Part shown: in pieces, positions 35,450 to 43,604 of the stretch | Layout of the letters: each line of letters opens with the position of its first letter | Position numbering within the stretch: the first letter of the stretch is position 1 | DNA from: an uncultured Paracoccus sp. | Lineage (GTDB): Bacteria > Pseudomonadota > Alphaproteobacteria > Rhodobacterales > Rhodobacteraceae | DNA length: 64,000 nucleotides | Direction: 5' to 3' | Assembly: GCF_947496875.1 (NCBI RefSeq) | Contig: NZ_CANMEH010000007.1 | Span: 123,880 to 187,879 of the forward strand | Translations under genes and position numbers: made by a program | Notes under the pieces: generated by a model | Told to the model about the DNA's origin: nothing | The model's database searches: none | Seen by the model: the letters and a program-made list of their open reading frames with translations, nothing else

Positions 35450-36030
35450 TCAGGATGCGCTCCGGTCTGGGTGGTGCCCCTGCGGGGCATGAAACGCAGC
35501 GGTTCGGCACACTCCTGCAGCGTGCAGACCCAGGGATCGGTCTGGTAATAGCTGCCCCACCGGGCGGCATCGGCTAACCGGCAAGGCTGCGCCGGCGCCA
35601 GCGGCAGCAGTGGCACTCCCGTCCGGCGCAACAGCCGCATCAGCGGGCCGGTGGCGGTGAATAGACCCCAGCTTGCCCCGAGGCGGCGCCCCTCGGCGGT
35701 GATCGCCTCAATCAGCGGCAGCGTCGCGGCGGGGTTGGGACAAGCCATCGAGACGACCTCGAGGACGTCCTTGGGGGCGACTGCGCATCCCGCCAGACGC
35801 GTCAGCACCTCGTCTACGGGGCGGTCGATATAAACCTGCGAGAAGAACCCGCACGCCGCGTCCCGCAGCCCTGCCGCGCCCAGGATACGCCCATCGGCGG
35901 CGCGCGCGACAGCGAGACGCAAGGCCGGGACGGTGATCCGCGCGCCATGGGTTGCCCGAAAATGGTCCTCGATCATGGCGGCGGCGGGCTGCCACCCGGG
36001 CTCCCGCCAGTCCAGCAGCTCAACCCGCAT
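35446..36030 (-). CDS. Thermostable-hemolysin-family protein (acyltransferase-like)
   Basis: A 194-residue protein resembling the T_hemolysin family (delta-VPH of Vibrio), whose fold is like N-acyltransferases and homoserine-lactone synthases. Supporting segments: MIEDHFRATHGARITVPALRL at the N terminus, GFFSQVYIDRPVDEVL, and VLEVVSMACPNPAATLPL. No signal peptide and no membrane helix, so a cytosolic enzyme is more likely than a toxin. First gene of the operon, divergent from the two-component genes. Family assignment is from memory of motifs. Confidence 0.72.
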   Translation of the reverse strand: MRVELLDWREPGWQPAAAMIEDHFRATHGARITVPALRLAVARAADGRILGAAGLRDAACGFFSQVYIDRPVDEVLTRLAGCAVAPKDVLEVVSMACPNPAATLPLIEAITAEGRRLGASWGLFTATGPLMRLLRRTGVPLLPLAPAQPCRLADAARWGSYYQTDPWVCTLQECAEPLRFMPRRGTTQTGAHPE

Positions 36031-36187
36031 TATGGCTAACGGTGGCGCTGCAAGGGTCGATGAATGTCATGGGTCACCTGCTGTCTGTCGATGAAACCCG
36101 ACAAATCCCGCCAAGCTTGCAGCAGTCTTACAGAGGCGCTGCCCTCCCCCACGTTGCCGTGATCAGCAATTTGCGTTGATCCGGCGT

Positions 36188-36203
36188 CGTCATCCCGTCA
36201 TCT
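36188..36203 (+). promoter_or_regulatory. Tandem 8-bp repeat before the response regulator
   Basis: CGTCATCC followed immediately by CGTCATCT lies in the 199-bp divergent region, about 27 bp before the response-regulator ATG. Tandem half-sites are usual for OmpR-family regulators, but the 8-bp spacing is short. Inference only. Confidence 0.25.
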
Positions 36204-36229
36204 GGGGGCATAGCTAGAAGGGGAGCGCC

Positions 36230-36883
36230 ATGCGCGTGCTGCTTGTCGAGGACGAGGCCGACATTGCGGATGCGCTGGCGCGCTTCCTACGTGCGCAGGG
36301 CCATGCCGTCGATCATGCGCCAGATCTGGGCACCGCGCAGGCCGCACTGGACGTGGCGAAGTTTGACGCAATCCTGCTAGATATCGCTCTGCCGGACGGG
36401 TCGGGGCTGACGCTTCTGCGCGACCAGCGGCGCGGGAAGAACCGGGTTCCGGTCATCATCGCGACCGCCCGCGACCAGATCTCCGAACGGATCGCGGGGC
36501 TAGATGCGGGGGCCGACGATTATGTCGTCAAGCCCTATGACTTGGCGGAGATCGCGGCGAGGCTGCGCGCGCATGGCCGCCGGGCGTCGGGTGACCCAGC
36601 GGCCGAGAGCTATGTGGGCACCCTGAAAGTGGACCGCGCCGGTGCGCGGCTGTTCCGGGGCGCGGACGAGATCCGCCTGACCTCGCGCGAATGGGCGCTG
36701 TTTGACGCGCTGCTGTCGGCACGAGGCCGGGTGCTTTCCAAGCAGGTCCTCGAGGATCGGCTCTACGCCTACGGCGACGCGGTCGAGGGCAATGCAGTCG
36801 AGGTCTATGTCTCGCGCCTGCGCAGCAAGATAGGGGCTGACGCTATCCAGACCAGGCGGGGCCTGGGATACCTGATCCCGTGA
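36230..36883 (+). CDS. OmpR-family response regulator (QseB/PmrA-like)
   Basis: A 217-residue two-domain regulator. Receiver: acidic pair E8-D9, phospho-acceptor Asp51 in ILLDIALPDGSGL, and Lys near 103 in VVKPYDL. The winged-helix DNA-binding domain spans about residues 125-215 (LTSREWALFDALL to TRRGLGYLIP). A GGGGAGCGCC site precedes the ATG. It overlaps the sensor gene by 4 bp and is divergent from the biosynthetic operon, its most probable target. Confidence 0.93.
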   Translation: MRVLLVEDEADIADALARFLRAQGHAVDHAPDLGTAQAALDVAKFDAILLDIALPDGSGLTLLRDQRRGKNRVPVIIATARDQISERIAGLDAGADDYVVKPYDLAEIAARLRAHGRRASGDPAAESYVGTLKVDRAGARLFRGADEIRLTSREWALFDALLSARGRVLSKQVLEDRLYAYGDAVEGNAVEVYVSRLRSKIGADAIQTRRGLGYLIP

Positions 36884-37974
36884 CGCGGGCTTGGTCTCTG
36901 CGCGGACGGCTGGTGCAGCGCGTCGTGTTGGGGGCCAGCGTCAGCTGGCTGGCGGGCGTCGGGCTGGCTGCCGTGGTCATAGCGCATGAGATGTCCGAAC
37001 TGATGGACCAGACCCTCGAAGGCTCGGCCCGTCTTACCCTGGCGCTGTATGAGGGCGGGGCGGATATGGGGCCCGTGGCGCAATCCAGCGGCACGATGCG
37101 AATTATCGAGGCTGGGGCGCAGGTCGCATCCGCACCCTGGCCGCCCCAGGCGCAAGATGGCGGGCATGATGCCGCGGGCTGGCGGGTGTTTCGCCTGTCC
37201 GATCCCGCAGGGGGCGTGATCGTCGAGGTTGGCCAAAGCGACGAATGGCGGCGCGACGAGCTTCTGGAAAGCCTTCTATGGTTGGTAGCCCTGATGCTGC
37301 CCGTGCTGCTAGCGGCACTGTGGGCGGTCCGGGGGGCGGTCGCTTCCGCCCTGCGTCCTGCCACAGGCTTTGCGCAGATGCTGCGGGGGCGTTCGGCGCG
37401 AGATCTGTCGCCGGTGACCGCGCCGGATCTGCCGGTCGAACTGGCACCCATCCCGCACGCTTTGGACGGCTATCTGGACCAGATCCGCGCACGCATCGAG
37501 TCCGAACGCCAGTTCGCCTCGAATGCCGCGCACGAGTTGCGCACGCCGCTCGCCGCCGCTTCCGGCCAGGCACAGCTGATCGCGGCGGGCCTGGCCGATG
37601 GCGGTGCTGCCGGACGACTAGCGGGCGCGCTTGGCCGGATGAGCGATCTTGCCACCCGCATCTGCACTCCCTGCACTGGTGCCATGTCGCCAATGGACGT
37701 CGGCGCGGCCGAGAAGGCCGTTGCCGCGCTGCCTGGGTGGACGTCCGCCGCTGATGGACGAGCGGTTTCCCGTAGATGGGAATTCAAGGGCTTCGCGCGC
37801 GCTGTGCAGATGGCGAACCTGGCCGCATGGCTGGGCGAGAACCAAGGGCATCATCCGGACGTGCGGTTTGGCTGGGGTTACTGCGAAGTGACCTTCACCA
37901 CTCATGCTGCCAATGGGCTGACCGAAAACGACCTGATCTGCGCCGCACGGCTGAACGCGATCACTGACCAGTAA
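36880..37974 (+). CDS. Chimeric protein: truncated sensor histidine kinase fused to pterin-4a-carbinolamine dehydratase
   Basis: A 364-residue open frame. Residues 1-253 are a QseC/PmrB-type sensor: membrane helix about 12-35, periplasmic domain, second helix about 129-150, HAMP-like linker, and an H-box NAAHELRTPLAAASGQ with phospho-acceptor His218. Where the second dimerisation helix and then the HATPase_c domain should follow, the frame runs into a complete carbinolamine dehydratase (residues about 254-364): MSDLATRICTPCTGAM at its start, ENQGHHPDVRFGWG with catalytic His324/325, THAANGLTENDL at its end. No ATP-binding N, G1 or G2 boxes exist, so autophosphorylation by this protein alone is impossible. 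Confidence 0.88.
   Translation: MTRAWSLRGRLVQRVVLGASVSWLAGVGLAAVVIAHEMSELMDQTLEGSARLTLALYEGGADMGPVAQSSGTMRIIEAGAQVASAPWPPQAQDGGHDAAGWRVFRLSDPAGGVIVEVGQSDEWRRDELLESLLWLVALMLPVLLAALWAVRGAVASALRPATGFAQMLRGRSARDLSPVTAPDLPVELAPIPHALDGYLDQIRARIESERQFASNAAHELRTPLAAASGQAQLIAAGLADGGAAGRLAGALGRMSDLATRICTPCTGAMSPMDVGAAEKAVAALPGWTSAADGRAVSRRWEFKGFARAVQMANLAAWLGENQGHHPDVRFGWGYCEVTFTTHAANGLTENDLICAARLNAITDQ
37639..37974 (+). CDS. phhB: Pterin-4a-carbinolamine dehydratase (possible internal start within the chimera)
   Basis: The ATG at 37639 is in frame with the chimera and gives 111 residues, the ordinary length of this family, with the usual N-terminal C-x2-C-x-G segment (CTPCTG). The enzyme dehydrates 4a-hydroxytetrahydrobiopterin after aromatic amino acid hydroxylation. 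No aromatic hydroxylase gene is in the window. A ribosome site upstream of this ATG is weak, so translation may be as the fusion, as the short form, or both. Confidence 0.6.
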   Translation: MSDLATRICTPCTGAMSPMDVGAAEKAVAALPGWTSAADGRAVSRRWEFKGFARAVQMANLAAWLGENQGHHPDVRFGWGYCEVTFTTHAANGLTENDLICAARLNAITDQ

Positions 37975-38071
37975 TTCGCCAGCGCCGCCTTCCGCTGCCG
38001 GCTTTGGCCGCTGTTGAAGCGACTTTGTGCCTGCAACAGTCCGGATCCGGGCTGCAGGGTCCGCAGCCGGC

Positions 38072-38839
38072 CTACTCCGCCGCGATGCGCGGCAGCAGAG
38101 GCTCTGCCTCGGAGAGCGGTTTCCTGGAGAGGTCGAGGCCAATCGCAGGCAAAAGTTCGCGCAAATCGTCCTCGAGCCGTTGCAGCTGTGAGCGGGCGAT
38201 GGCCACCTCCACCTCCACCTTCTCGAGCCAGCGCTTGAGGTCCTGGCACACCGAATGCGCGGTCTGCACGCGTTCCTGGAACAACTGCGCCTCTTCCTGA
38301 CGCTGCCGAAGGAAGCACTTGGCCCGCTCGACCTTTTCGACCGAGTAGACGTCGGCCAGTTCGCGGCTCTCGTGGCTCATCTGGGCCGCCATCTCGAGGA
38401 TCTCGGACTCGAGATGCCTAAGGTCGGGATGCTTGCGCAGATAGCGCAGCCGGTCGCGCACGCTGTCGAACTCGCTCTGGAGCGCGAATACCCCTTCGCG
38501 ATCCGCGGCGTGCACCGCCTGATAGGCCCGGGCGACGTCCCCCATCGAGACGCTGAACTCGCGGTGCGAGCGCTCGAGCTGCATCACCCTGGCATTCGTC
38601 GGCAGGAAGAAACACAGTCCGACAAGCAGGAGCGACAGCACCGACTGGACCGCGATCCCCGCTTCAACGGCGGTTCCCGAGCCGGTATCGATCTGAAGCT
38701 GCAACCACGGCACCAACCCGAACAGCGCGGCTCCCCACCAGACAAGGCTCGAACCTGCGAGCGCCACGATGATAAAGAGCGCGAGCCGCTGCATGATCAC
38801 CTGCAAAAGAGATATCCATCTCTGACTGGTCTGGGACAT
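38072..38839 (-). CDS. Membrane-anchored coiled-coil protein of unknown function
   Basis: A 255-residue protein with two hydrophobic helices (about residues 13-37 and 58-80) followed by a long charged helical region (about 85-235) with heptad-like Leu/Glu/Arg/Gln patterning, probably a coiled coil in the cytoplasm. ATG 38839 has GGAGG seven bases upstream and is preferred to 38857. No enzymatic motif seen. It converges with the kinase-dehydratase chimera and stands alone. Confidence 0.72.
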   Translation of the reverse strand: MSQTSQRWISLLQVIMQRLALFIIVALAGSSLVWWGAALFGLVPWLQLQIDTGSGTAVEAGIAVQSVLSLLLVGLCFFLPTNARVMQLERSHREFSVSMGDVARAYQAVHAADREGVFALQSEFDSVRDRLRYLRKHPDLRHLESEILEMAAQMSHESRELADVYSVEKVERAKCFLRQRQEEAQLFQERVQTAHSVCQDLKRWLEKVEVEVAIARSQLQRLEDDLRELLPAIGLDLSRKPLSEAEPLLPRIAAE

Positions 38840-39020
38840 GGCGGAACCTCCCAACACGGTGGGAGCAATTCTAGCACAAAACCTGCGGGTTCGAGGGTGA
38901 ACAATGTCGCGTGATCACTGCGCTCGCAGTGGGTCTGGTATCCCACAGAAATCGACTGGACTCCGGACTGTGGAGTCGAGCCCGGCACGGCTGGTCAATC
39001 ACAGACCGAAACACCGATAG

Positions 39021-39638
39021 TCAGCTCTCCCGGACGAGCCGGATCAGCGTCATCAAGCCGAGCGGCGGCAACCTCTGCTCGGCGACGAGGCGGAGACGGG
39101 GCTCACTCAGCACCCGTTCGCGATCGAAGTCCGAGTGCCATCCCAGCAGGTTCGCAAAGGGCGAGGCGATGCGTTCGGCCAGGGCGAGCACACCCCGATT
39201 GCCCCGAAAGTGGTTGACGATGATCACCGTGCCGCCGGGCCGGACAACACGCGCGATCTCGGCCATGACCCGCTCGGGCTCCGGGACCACGGACATGACG
39301 TGCATTGCGGCCACGTGATCAAAGCTGTCGTCGGGAAATGAAAGATCGCGTGCGTCCATCCGGCACAGGGCTGCGACGTTCGCCAGTCGCTCGGCGGCCA
39401 CCTTGGCACGCGCCTTCGCGAGCATCTCCTCGCTGTAGTCGATGCCGGTGACCGTGACGCGCGGCCCGTAGTGGCGCAATGCCAAGCCGGTGCCCACCCC
39501 CAGTTCCAGCACCGCACCGCCAAGCTCGCTGAGCATCGCAGTGGCGCGGCGCCGCCCGACATTGGTGAGGGCGCCGAAGGTGCGGTCATAAACCGGCGCC
39601 CAGCGTGCATAGGACTTCTCGACCGCCCGCAGATCCAC
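39021..39638 (-). CDS. pmtA: Phosphatidylethanolamine N-methyltransferase (PmtA-type) / class I methyltransferase
   Basis: A 205-residue AdoMet-dependent methyltransferase. Motif I is LELGVGTGLALRHYG at about residues 44-58; the N terminus YARWAPVYDRTFG and VVRPGGTVIIVNHF match the Rhodobacter-type PmtA, which converts phosphatidylethanolamine to phosphatidylcholine. It lies directly behind pssA and psd, which supply the substrate, so the pathway context strongly supports the assignment. Confidence 0.85.
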   Translation of the reverse strand: MDLRAVEKSYARWAPVYDRTFGALTNVGRRRATAMLSELGGAVLELGVGTGLALRHYGPRVTVTGIDYSEEMLAKARAKVAAERLANVAALCRMDARDLSFPDDSFDHVAAMHVMSVVPEPERVMAEIARVVRPGGTVIIVNHFRGNRGVLALAERIASPFANLLGWHSDFDRERVLSEPRLRLVAEQRLPPLGLMTLIRLVRES

Positions 39639-40364
39639 TCATCCGTCCTTTCGTGCGAAGCGCCGACGAAGCTCTGCCCCAGGCAGCAACATCATCAGAT
39701 AACCGAGGTCCAGCACGACCAGGGTCAACCAGGGATAGGTCAGCAGGGCGGCCCCCAGCGCCACCGCCGCGAGCAGCAGCAGGCGTGCCTGCGAGACTCG
39801 GACGCGCACCGGCCCGAACGCGGGCGTGCGACGGCGGCTCACCATCAGAGCCGCCACGATGACCAGCCAGGCCGCACAGAGCGGCGCCGGCAGGACAGCG
39901 CCGGGGATCAGATTGGCGACGAAGATCGGCAGTAGCGCCAGCATGGCGCCCGCGGGGGATGGCACGCCGGAAAAGGTCTTGGGGCGCGGTTCGCCCGTGG
40001 ACGGGACCCGGCTGTGGATGTTGAAGCGAGCGAGCCGCAGGGCGCAGGCCACCGCAAAGACGAGCGCCGCGATCCAGCCAGCGCCGCCCGCCCCGCCGTA
40101 GGCCCAGAGATGGATCACCAGCGCCGGTGCGACGCCGAAATCCACAAAGTCGCACAGCGAGTCGAGCTCCGCCCCCATGGCGCTCTCGCTCCTCAGCAGG
40201 CGGGCCAAGCTGCCGTCCAGTCCGTCCAGCACTGCGGCGAGAATGATCAGCCCTGCCGCCGTGTCGAAGGCGCCCTGAACTGCAAAGCGGATCGCGGTGA
40301 GCCCCGCGCAGAGTGCGCCGAGCGTCACCAGGTTGGGCAGCAGCTGCTCCAGCGGCAACCGCAA
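39639..40364 (-). CDS. pssA: CDP-diacylglycerol--serine O-phosphatidyltransferase
   Basis: A 241-residue membrane enzyme with the CDP-alcohol phosphatidyltransferase signature LDGLDGSLARLLRSE...GAELDSLCDFVDFG (about residues 46-74), which holds the conserved Asp residues for metal and CDP. About six helices. It makes phosphatidylserine, the substrate of Psd encoded 25 bp upstream. The stop directly abuts the pmtA start. Confidence 0.92.
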   Translation of the reverse strand: MRLPLEQLLPNLVTLGALCAGLTAIRFAVQGAFDTAAGLIILAAVLDGLDGSLARLLRSESAMGAELDSLCDFVDFGVAPALVIHLWAYGGAGGAGWIAALVFAVACALRLARFNIHSRVPSTGEPRPKTFSGVPSPAGAMLALLPIFVANLIPGAVLPAPLCAAWLVIVAALMVSRRRTPAFGPVRVRVSQARLLLLAAVALGAALLTYPWLTLVVLDLGYLMMLLPGAELRRRFARKDG

Positions 40365-40389
40365 CTTGGGATCCGGTCGGGGGGCCAGA

Positions 40390-41082
40390 TCAGTCGACCC
40401 GCGCCGGACGGGCCGGGCCAGCTCGCCCGAGCTCGGCGATCACCGTCTCGCCTGCCACCATGGTCTGGCCGATCGCCACCAGGCAGGTCACGCCAGGTGG
40501 CAGGTAGACGTCGAGTCGCGAGCCGAAGCGGATCAGACCGAACCGCTCGCCGGTCCGCAGATGCTGCCCGACTTGCGTCCAGCACAATATGCGCCGCGCG
40601 ACCAATCCGGCGATCTGCACCACGGCGAGCTGCCTGCCGTCCGCCAGCTCCAGGCACAATCCGTTGCGCTCGTTGTCGTCGCTGGCCTTGTCCAGCGAGG
40701 CATTGAGGAACTTGCCGGGGCGGTAAACGACGACTGCCACTCGGCCTTCGGCAGGCGCACGATTCACATGACAGTTGAACACCGACATGAAGACGCTGAC
40801 CCGGGTCAGCGGCACCGGCGCCATGCCAAGCTCCGCAGGCGGAACTGCGGGCTCGATCAGCGAGACCACGCCATCGGCGGGACTCACGACCAGCCCGTCG
40901 CCCTGCGGCACCGCGCGGCGGGGATCACGAAAGAAGTAGTAGCACCAGACCGTCAGGCCGACCCCAAGCCACCCGAGAGGTTCCCACACGACGAACAGCA
41001 CCAGCGTCGCCAGGCCGAAGAACGCCAGAAAGCGGTAGCCCTCGGGGTGCATGGGCTTCAGGAACGTGCCCCACATCGTCAT
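40390..41082 (-). CDS. psd: Phosphatidylserine decarboxylase proenzyme
   Basis: A 230-residue type II/archaeal-like Psd. A hydrophobic N-terminal pair of helices (about 15-45) anchors it. The self-cleavage site that makes the pyruvoyl group is the Gly-Ser of [14 protein letters not shown] near residue 190. [18 protein letters not shown] carries the conserved His. It decarboxylates phosphatidylserine to phosphatidylethanolamine and is the first gene of psd-pssA-pmtA. Confidence 0.94.
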   Translation of the reverse strand: MTMWGTFLKPMHPEGYRFLAFFGLATLVLFVVWEPLGWLGVGLTVWCYYFFRDPRRAVPQGDGLVVSPADGVVSLIEPAVPPAELGMAPVPLTRVSVFMSVFNCHVNRAPAEGRVAVVVYRPGKFLNASLDKASDDNERNGLCLELADGRQLAVVQIAGLVARRILCWTQVGQHLRTGERFGLIRFGSRLDVYLPPGVTCLVAIGQTMVAGETVIAELGRAGPARPARVD

Positions 41083-41596
41083 GCGCCCTGTCCTCCGTGC
41101 GCCACACCATGGCGGATGTCCCTAGCGGCACCAAACGCGAACTGCAAACATAGGCTGGTAGTAGGCCGCTTCGCGGTCCGCCTCGAGGCCGGGAGGCCCG
41201 GCAGCGCACAGCTTCGAGCCTACGGATTCAGCGCTTTGATATGATGTCCAAGGGATTTGGGATTGCGTTCACGGGGTGCGTTCCCTGCCGGGCATCTCGG
41301 GGCGGCGCTTTTCTCCCCCTCTTCAAACGTTAGCGGACGAAGCAGATCGTATCCGCAAGCGGTTCGTCGTGCGGACGCCGAAGCGCGCTTTCGGCTCAGC
41401 CACGTCCGTCGCCTGAACCAACGAGATGTCCTGATTCGGCCCAATCGACGTCGATGTTTACCGCGCCAGCGCCTCGCGCATCTGACAGGCGGCCATCGAG
41501 GCACAAATGAAGCATAGAAGAGCTCGTGCTGTACCGCAAATGTGGGGCGTTCGGGATCAGGAACATGGGCGAGCAATACGGAAGTTCCTGTCGGTC
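41083..41596. other. Intergenic region between psd and the oxidoreductase gene
   Basis: 514 bp. The part next to 41082 should hold the psd promoter. I see open frames only with composition unlike the neighbouring genes and no recognised family, RNA or repeat. Confidence 0.4.
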
Positions 41597-42889
41597 CTAT
41601 CGCCCAAGCCGATCCTGCAACCGCGACCATGCCACGGTTGCGATCACGGCAGGCTTCCGCATGAAGTGGAACGGGATCGGGATCGGCGGCGTCACGGGGT
41701 AGTCCAGCTCGCTCTCTGGCGTGCCGGTTGCCCAGTCGGCGAGAACCTTGCCCATGGCCGACGCGACCGCGACACCACGTCCGTTATAACCCATTGCCGC
41801 CATCACGCCCGGCGCGACAAGGCTCAGGTGGGGATAATGATCCGCGGTCATCGCCACGTAACCGCCCCAGGCATAGCGCCAGGGAATGTCCCGCAGGTCG
41901 GGGTAGAGCTTGACGGAGGCTTCGCGCAGCACCTGCATCTGGCGTCGGGTCGCCGCGGCCGAGTAGTTGCCGCGTCCGCCCATGACGAACCGGCCCGCCG
42001 CGTCCTTGCGGAAATACACGAGCAGCCGACGGCTGTCGGAGGCCGAGTGACCCTGAGGCAGGATGCTTGCCGCGATCTCGGGTGGCAGGACATCGGTTGC
42101 GACCTGAACCGAGCGGATCGGCACCACGGTGCGGTCCATCGGCGCCACGACGGAAGACGTGTAGCCATTCGTGCAGACCAGCACCGTGCGGGCCGTGACC
42201 TCGCCTCCGGCGGTGCGCAGCAGGTGATCGGAGCCACGTGTTTCATGCGCAGTGACGCGGCTGTTTCCGTGAATGATCGCTCCGGCACCGATCGCGGCGT
42301 GGGCCAGACCCAGCGCATAGTCCAGCGGATGCAGGTTTCCGCCGCGTTCGTCGAGCATCGCGCCAAGATAGAGCTCGGTGCCCAGTAGCGCCACGGTCGT
42401 ATCCCGATCCAGCATCCGCAGCGGAGCACCGCGCCGGGTCCACTGGGCAACCCGTCGGCGCACCACCGCATCCGCCGTGGCGTTGTGCACCGGCTGGATC
42501 CATCCGGTCTGCCGGGCATCGCATTCGATTCCCAGACGACCGATCAGATCAAAGACGAACTGCGCTGCACCGCCCGACATGGCGACCATGCGGCCGCCCA
42601 CATCGGCTCCGAAGCGCGCCTCGATCGTGTCCGGATCCTCCTTCAGGCCCGGGTTGACCTGACCGCCATTGCGCCCCGATGCCCCCCACCCGGGAGCGTG
42701 GGTGTCCAGCACGATAACACGCTTTCCCCGCTCGGCCAGGTGAAGTGCAGCGGAAAGACCCGTGAAGCCGGCGCCGATTACTGCCACGTCGCATTCCGCC
42801 TTTCCGTGAAGCGGCGGACAGTCTGGAGCTGGGTTGGCGGTCGCCGTCCACAGGGAGTTGGCGATCACGTCCTCTTCGTTCTGAATCAT
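41597..42889 (-). CDS. FAD-dependent oxidoreductase (D-amino acid/gamma-glutamylputrescine oxidase-like)
   Basis: A 430-residue DAO-superfamily flavoprotein. FAD motif DVAVIGAGFTGLSAALHLAERG at about residues 34-55, WGASGRNGGQVNPG near 78, and the C-terminal AAMGYNGRGVAVASAMGKVLA. This architecture (NG-G-QV, then MGYNGRG) is that of PuuB/OrdL-type oxidases of amines or N-alkylated amino acids. ATG 42889 is preferred to the upstream start. It follows an XRE-cupin regulator on the same strand and is divergent from an amino acid importer, so the imported compound is a likely substrate. Confidence 0.87.
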   Translation of the reverse strand: MIQNEEDVIANSLWTATANPAPDCPPLHGKAECDVAVIGAGFTGLSAALHLAERGKRVIVLDTHAPGWGASGRNGGQVNPGLKEDPDTIEARFGADVGGRMVAMSGGAAQFVFDLIGRLGIECDARQTGWIQPVHNATADAVVRRRVAQWTRRGAPLRMLDRDTTVALLGTELYLGAMLDERGGNLHPLDYALGLAHAAIGAGAIIHGNSRVTAHETRGSDHLLRTAGGEVTARTVLVCTNGYTSSVVAPMDRTVVPIRSVQVATDVLPPEIAASILPQGHSASDSRRLLVYFRKDAAGRFVMGGRGNYSAAATRRQMQVLREASVKLYPDLRDIPWRYAWGGYVAMTADHYPHLSLVAPGVMAAMGYNGRGVAVASAMGKVLADWATGTPESELDYPVTPPIPIPFHFMRKPAVIATVAWSRLQDRLGR

Positions 42890-42903
42890 TTCTTGCAATC
42901 CCC

Positions 42904-43500
42904 TCAGTAGACGGCCGGCGTCACGATCCACAGAACCTCGGCTGCCTCGCTGCCCTCGCACCAAAAGCGGATCATGCGTGTCGCGTCGAAGGCAAAGCTG
43001 TCCCCCGTGTCCAGGCGCCGGCTGTCACCATCGACCTCGAGCATCAGCTGGCCCGACAGAACGGTGCCGCATTTCGCACCACTGGGGTGATTATAGGGGG
43101 TGTCGCCTGTCGAGCCGCCCGGGCGGATCACCAGCCGCATCATCTGGATGCCGGTGCAGCTGTCGGGTGTCATCAATTCCTTGACCATGCCCTTCGCGCC
43201 AAGGTCCAGAACCCGTCTTTGATGCCGCCTTACCACGAGGTCGTCGGCGGCACCCCCATCGCTCGTCTCGAACAGCCAGCCGACCGGCATTTCCAGCGCG
43301 CCGCAGATCGCCCCGAGTGACCGGACAGAGGGCATCGTCAGCCCGCGCTCGACCTGGCTCACCAATCCGATCGAGACGTCGGCCCGCTGCGCAACCTCTT
43401 TCAGTGAAAGCCCCCGAACCTTGCGTCGCCGCCGCAGCCGCGCGCCAAGATCGTCCTGGTCTGCTGCGTCCGGGGGCAGGGCTTTGACGGCGTGGCTCAT
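42904..43500 (-). CDS. XRE-family regulator with C-terminal cupin
   Basis: A 198-residue protein: HTH_3 domain about residues 20-75 (LSLKEVAQRADVSIGLVSQVERG) and a cupin_2 barrel about 115-190 (GDTPYNHPSGAKCGTVLSGQL). This PuuR-like plan binds a small amino compound through the cupin. ATG 43500 is chosen; an upstream ATG at 43584 is open but adds an unlikely tail across the promoter. It is divergent from an amino acid ABC importer and upstream of an oxidoreductase, both probable targets. Confidence 0.88.
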   Translation of the reverse strand: MSHAVKALPPDAADQDDLGARLRRRRKVRGLSLKEVAQRADVSIGLVSQVERGLTMPSVRSLGAICGALEMPVGWLFETSDGGAADDLVVRRHQRRVLDLGAKGMVKELMTPDSCTGIQMMRLVIRPGGSTGDTPYNHPSGAKCGTVLSGQLMLEVDGDSRRLDTGDSFAFDATRMIRFWCEGSEAAEVLWIVTPAVY

Positions 43501-43514
43501 AGGCGGAACATGCG

Positions 43515-43553
43515 TTGACAACCCGATGCTTGTCTCGTCAGACTGAAACAAGC
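43515..43553. promoter_or_regulatory. Candidate promoter and operator between cupin regulator and importer
   Basis: TTGACA at 43515-43520 is a good -35 element toward the importer. It is followed by an inverted repeat GCTTGT (43528-43533) and ACAAGC (43548-43553) with a 14-nt spacer. Overlap of the repeat with the -10 region would fit repression by the XRE-cupin protein. Confidence 0.4.
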
Positions 43554-43604
43554 GGCCACGAATTTCAATGCTGATGAACAACAATCAGATCTGGGAGGAT
43601 CAAC

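Noticed and set aside
35446..36030. Reading the T_hemolysin-family gene as a secreted hemolysin
   Set aside because: There is no signal peptide and the gene is embedded in an enzyme operon; the family name is historical and the fold is acyltransferase-like.
41220..41630. 136-codon minus-strand frame in the psd/oxidoreductase gap
   Set aside because: Its end overlaps the oxidoreductase gene, its composition is Arg/Trp-rich and no family is seen. Left as intergenic.
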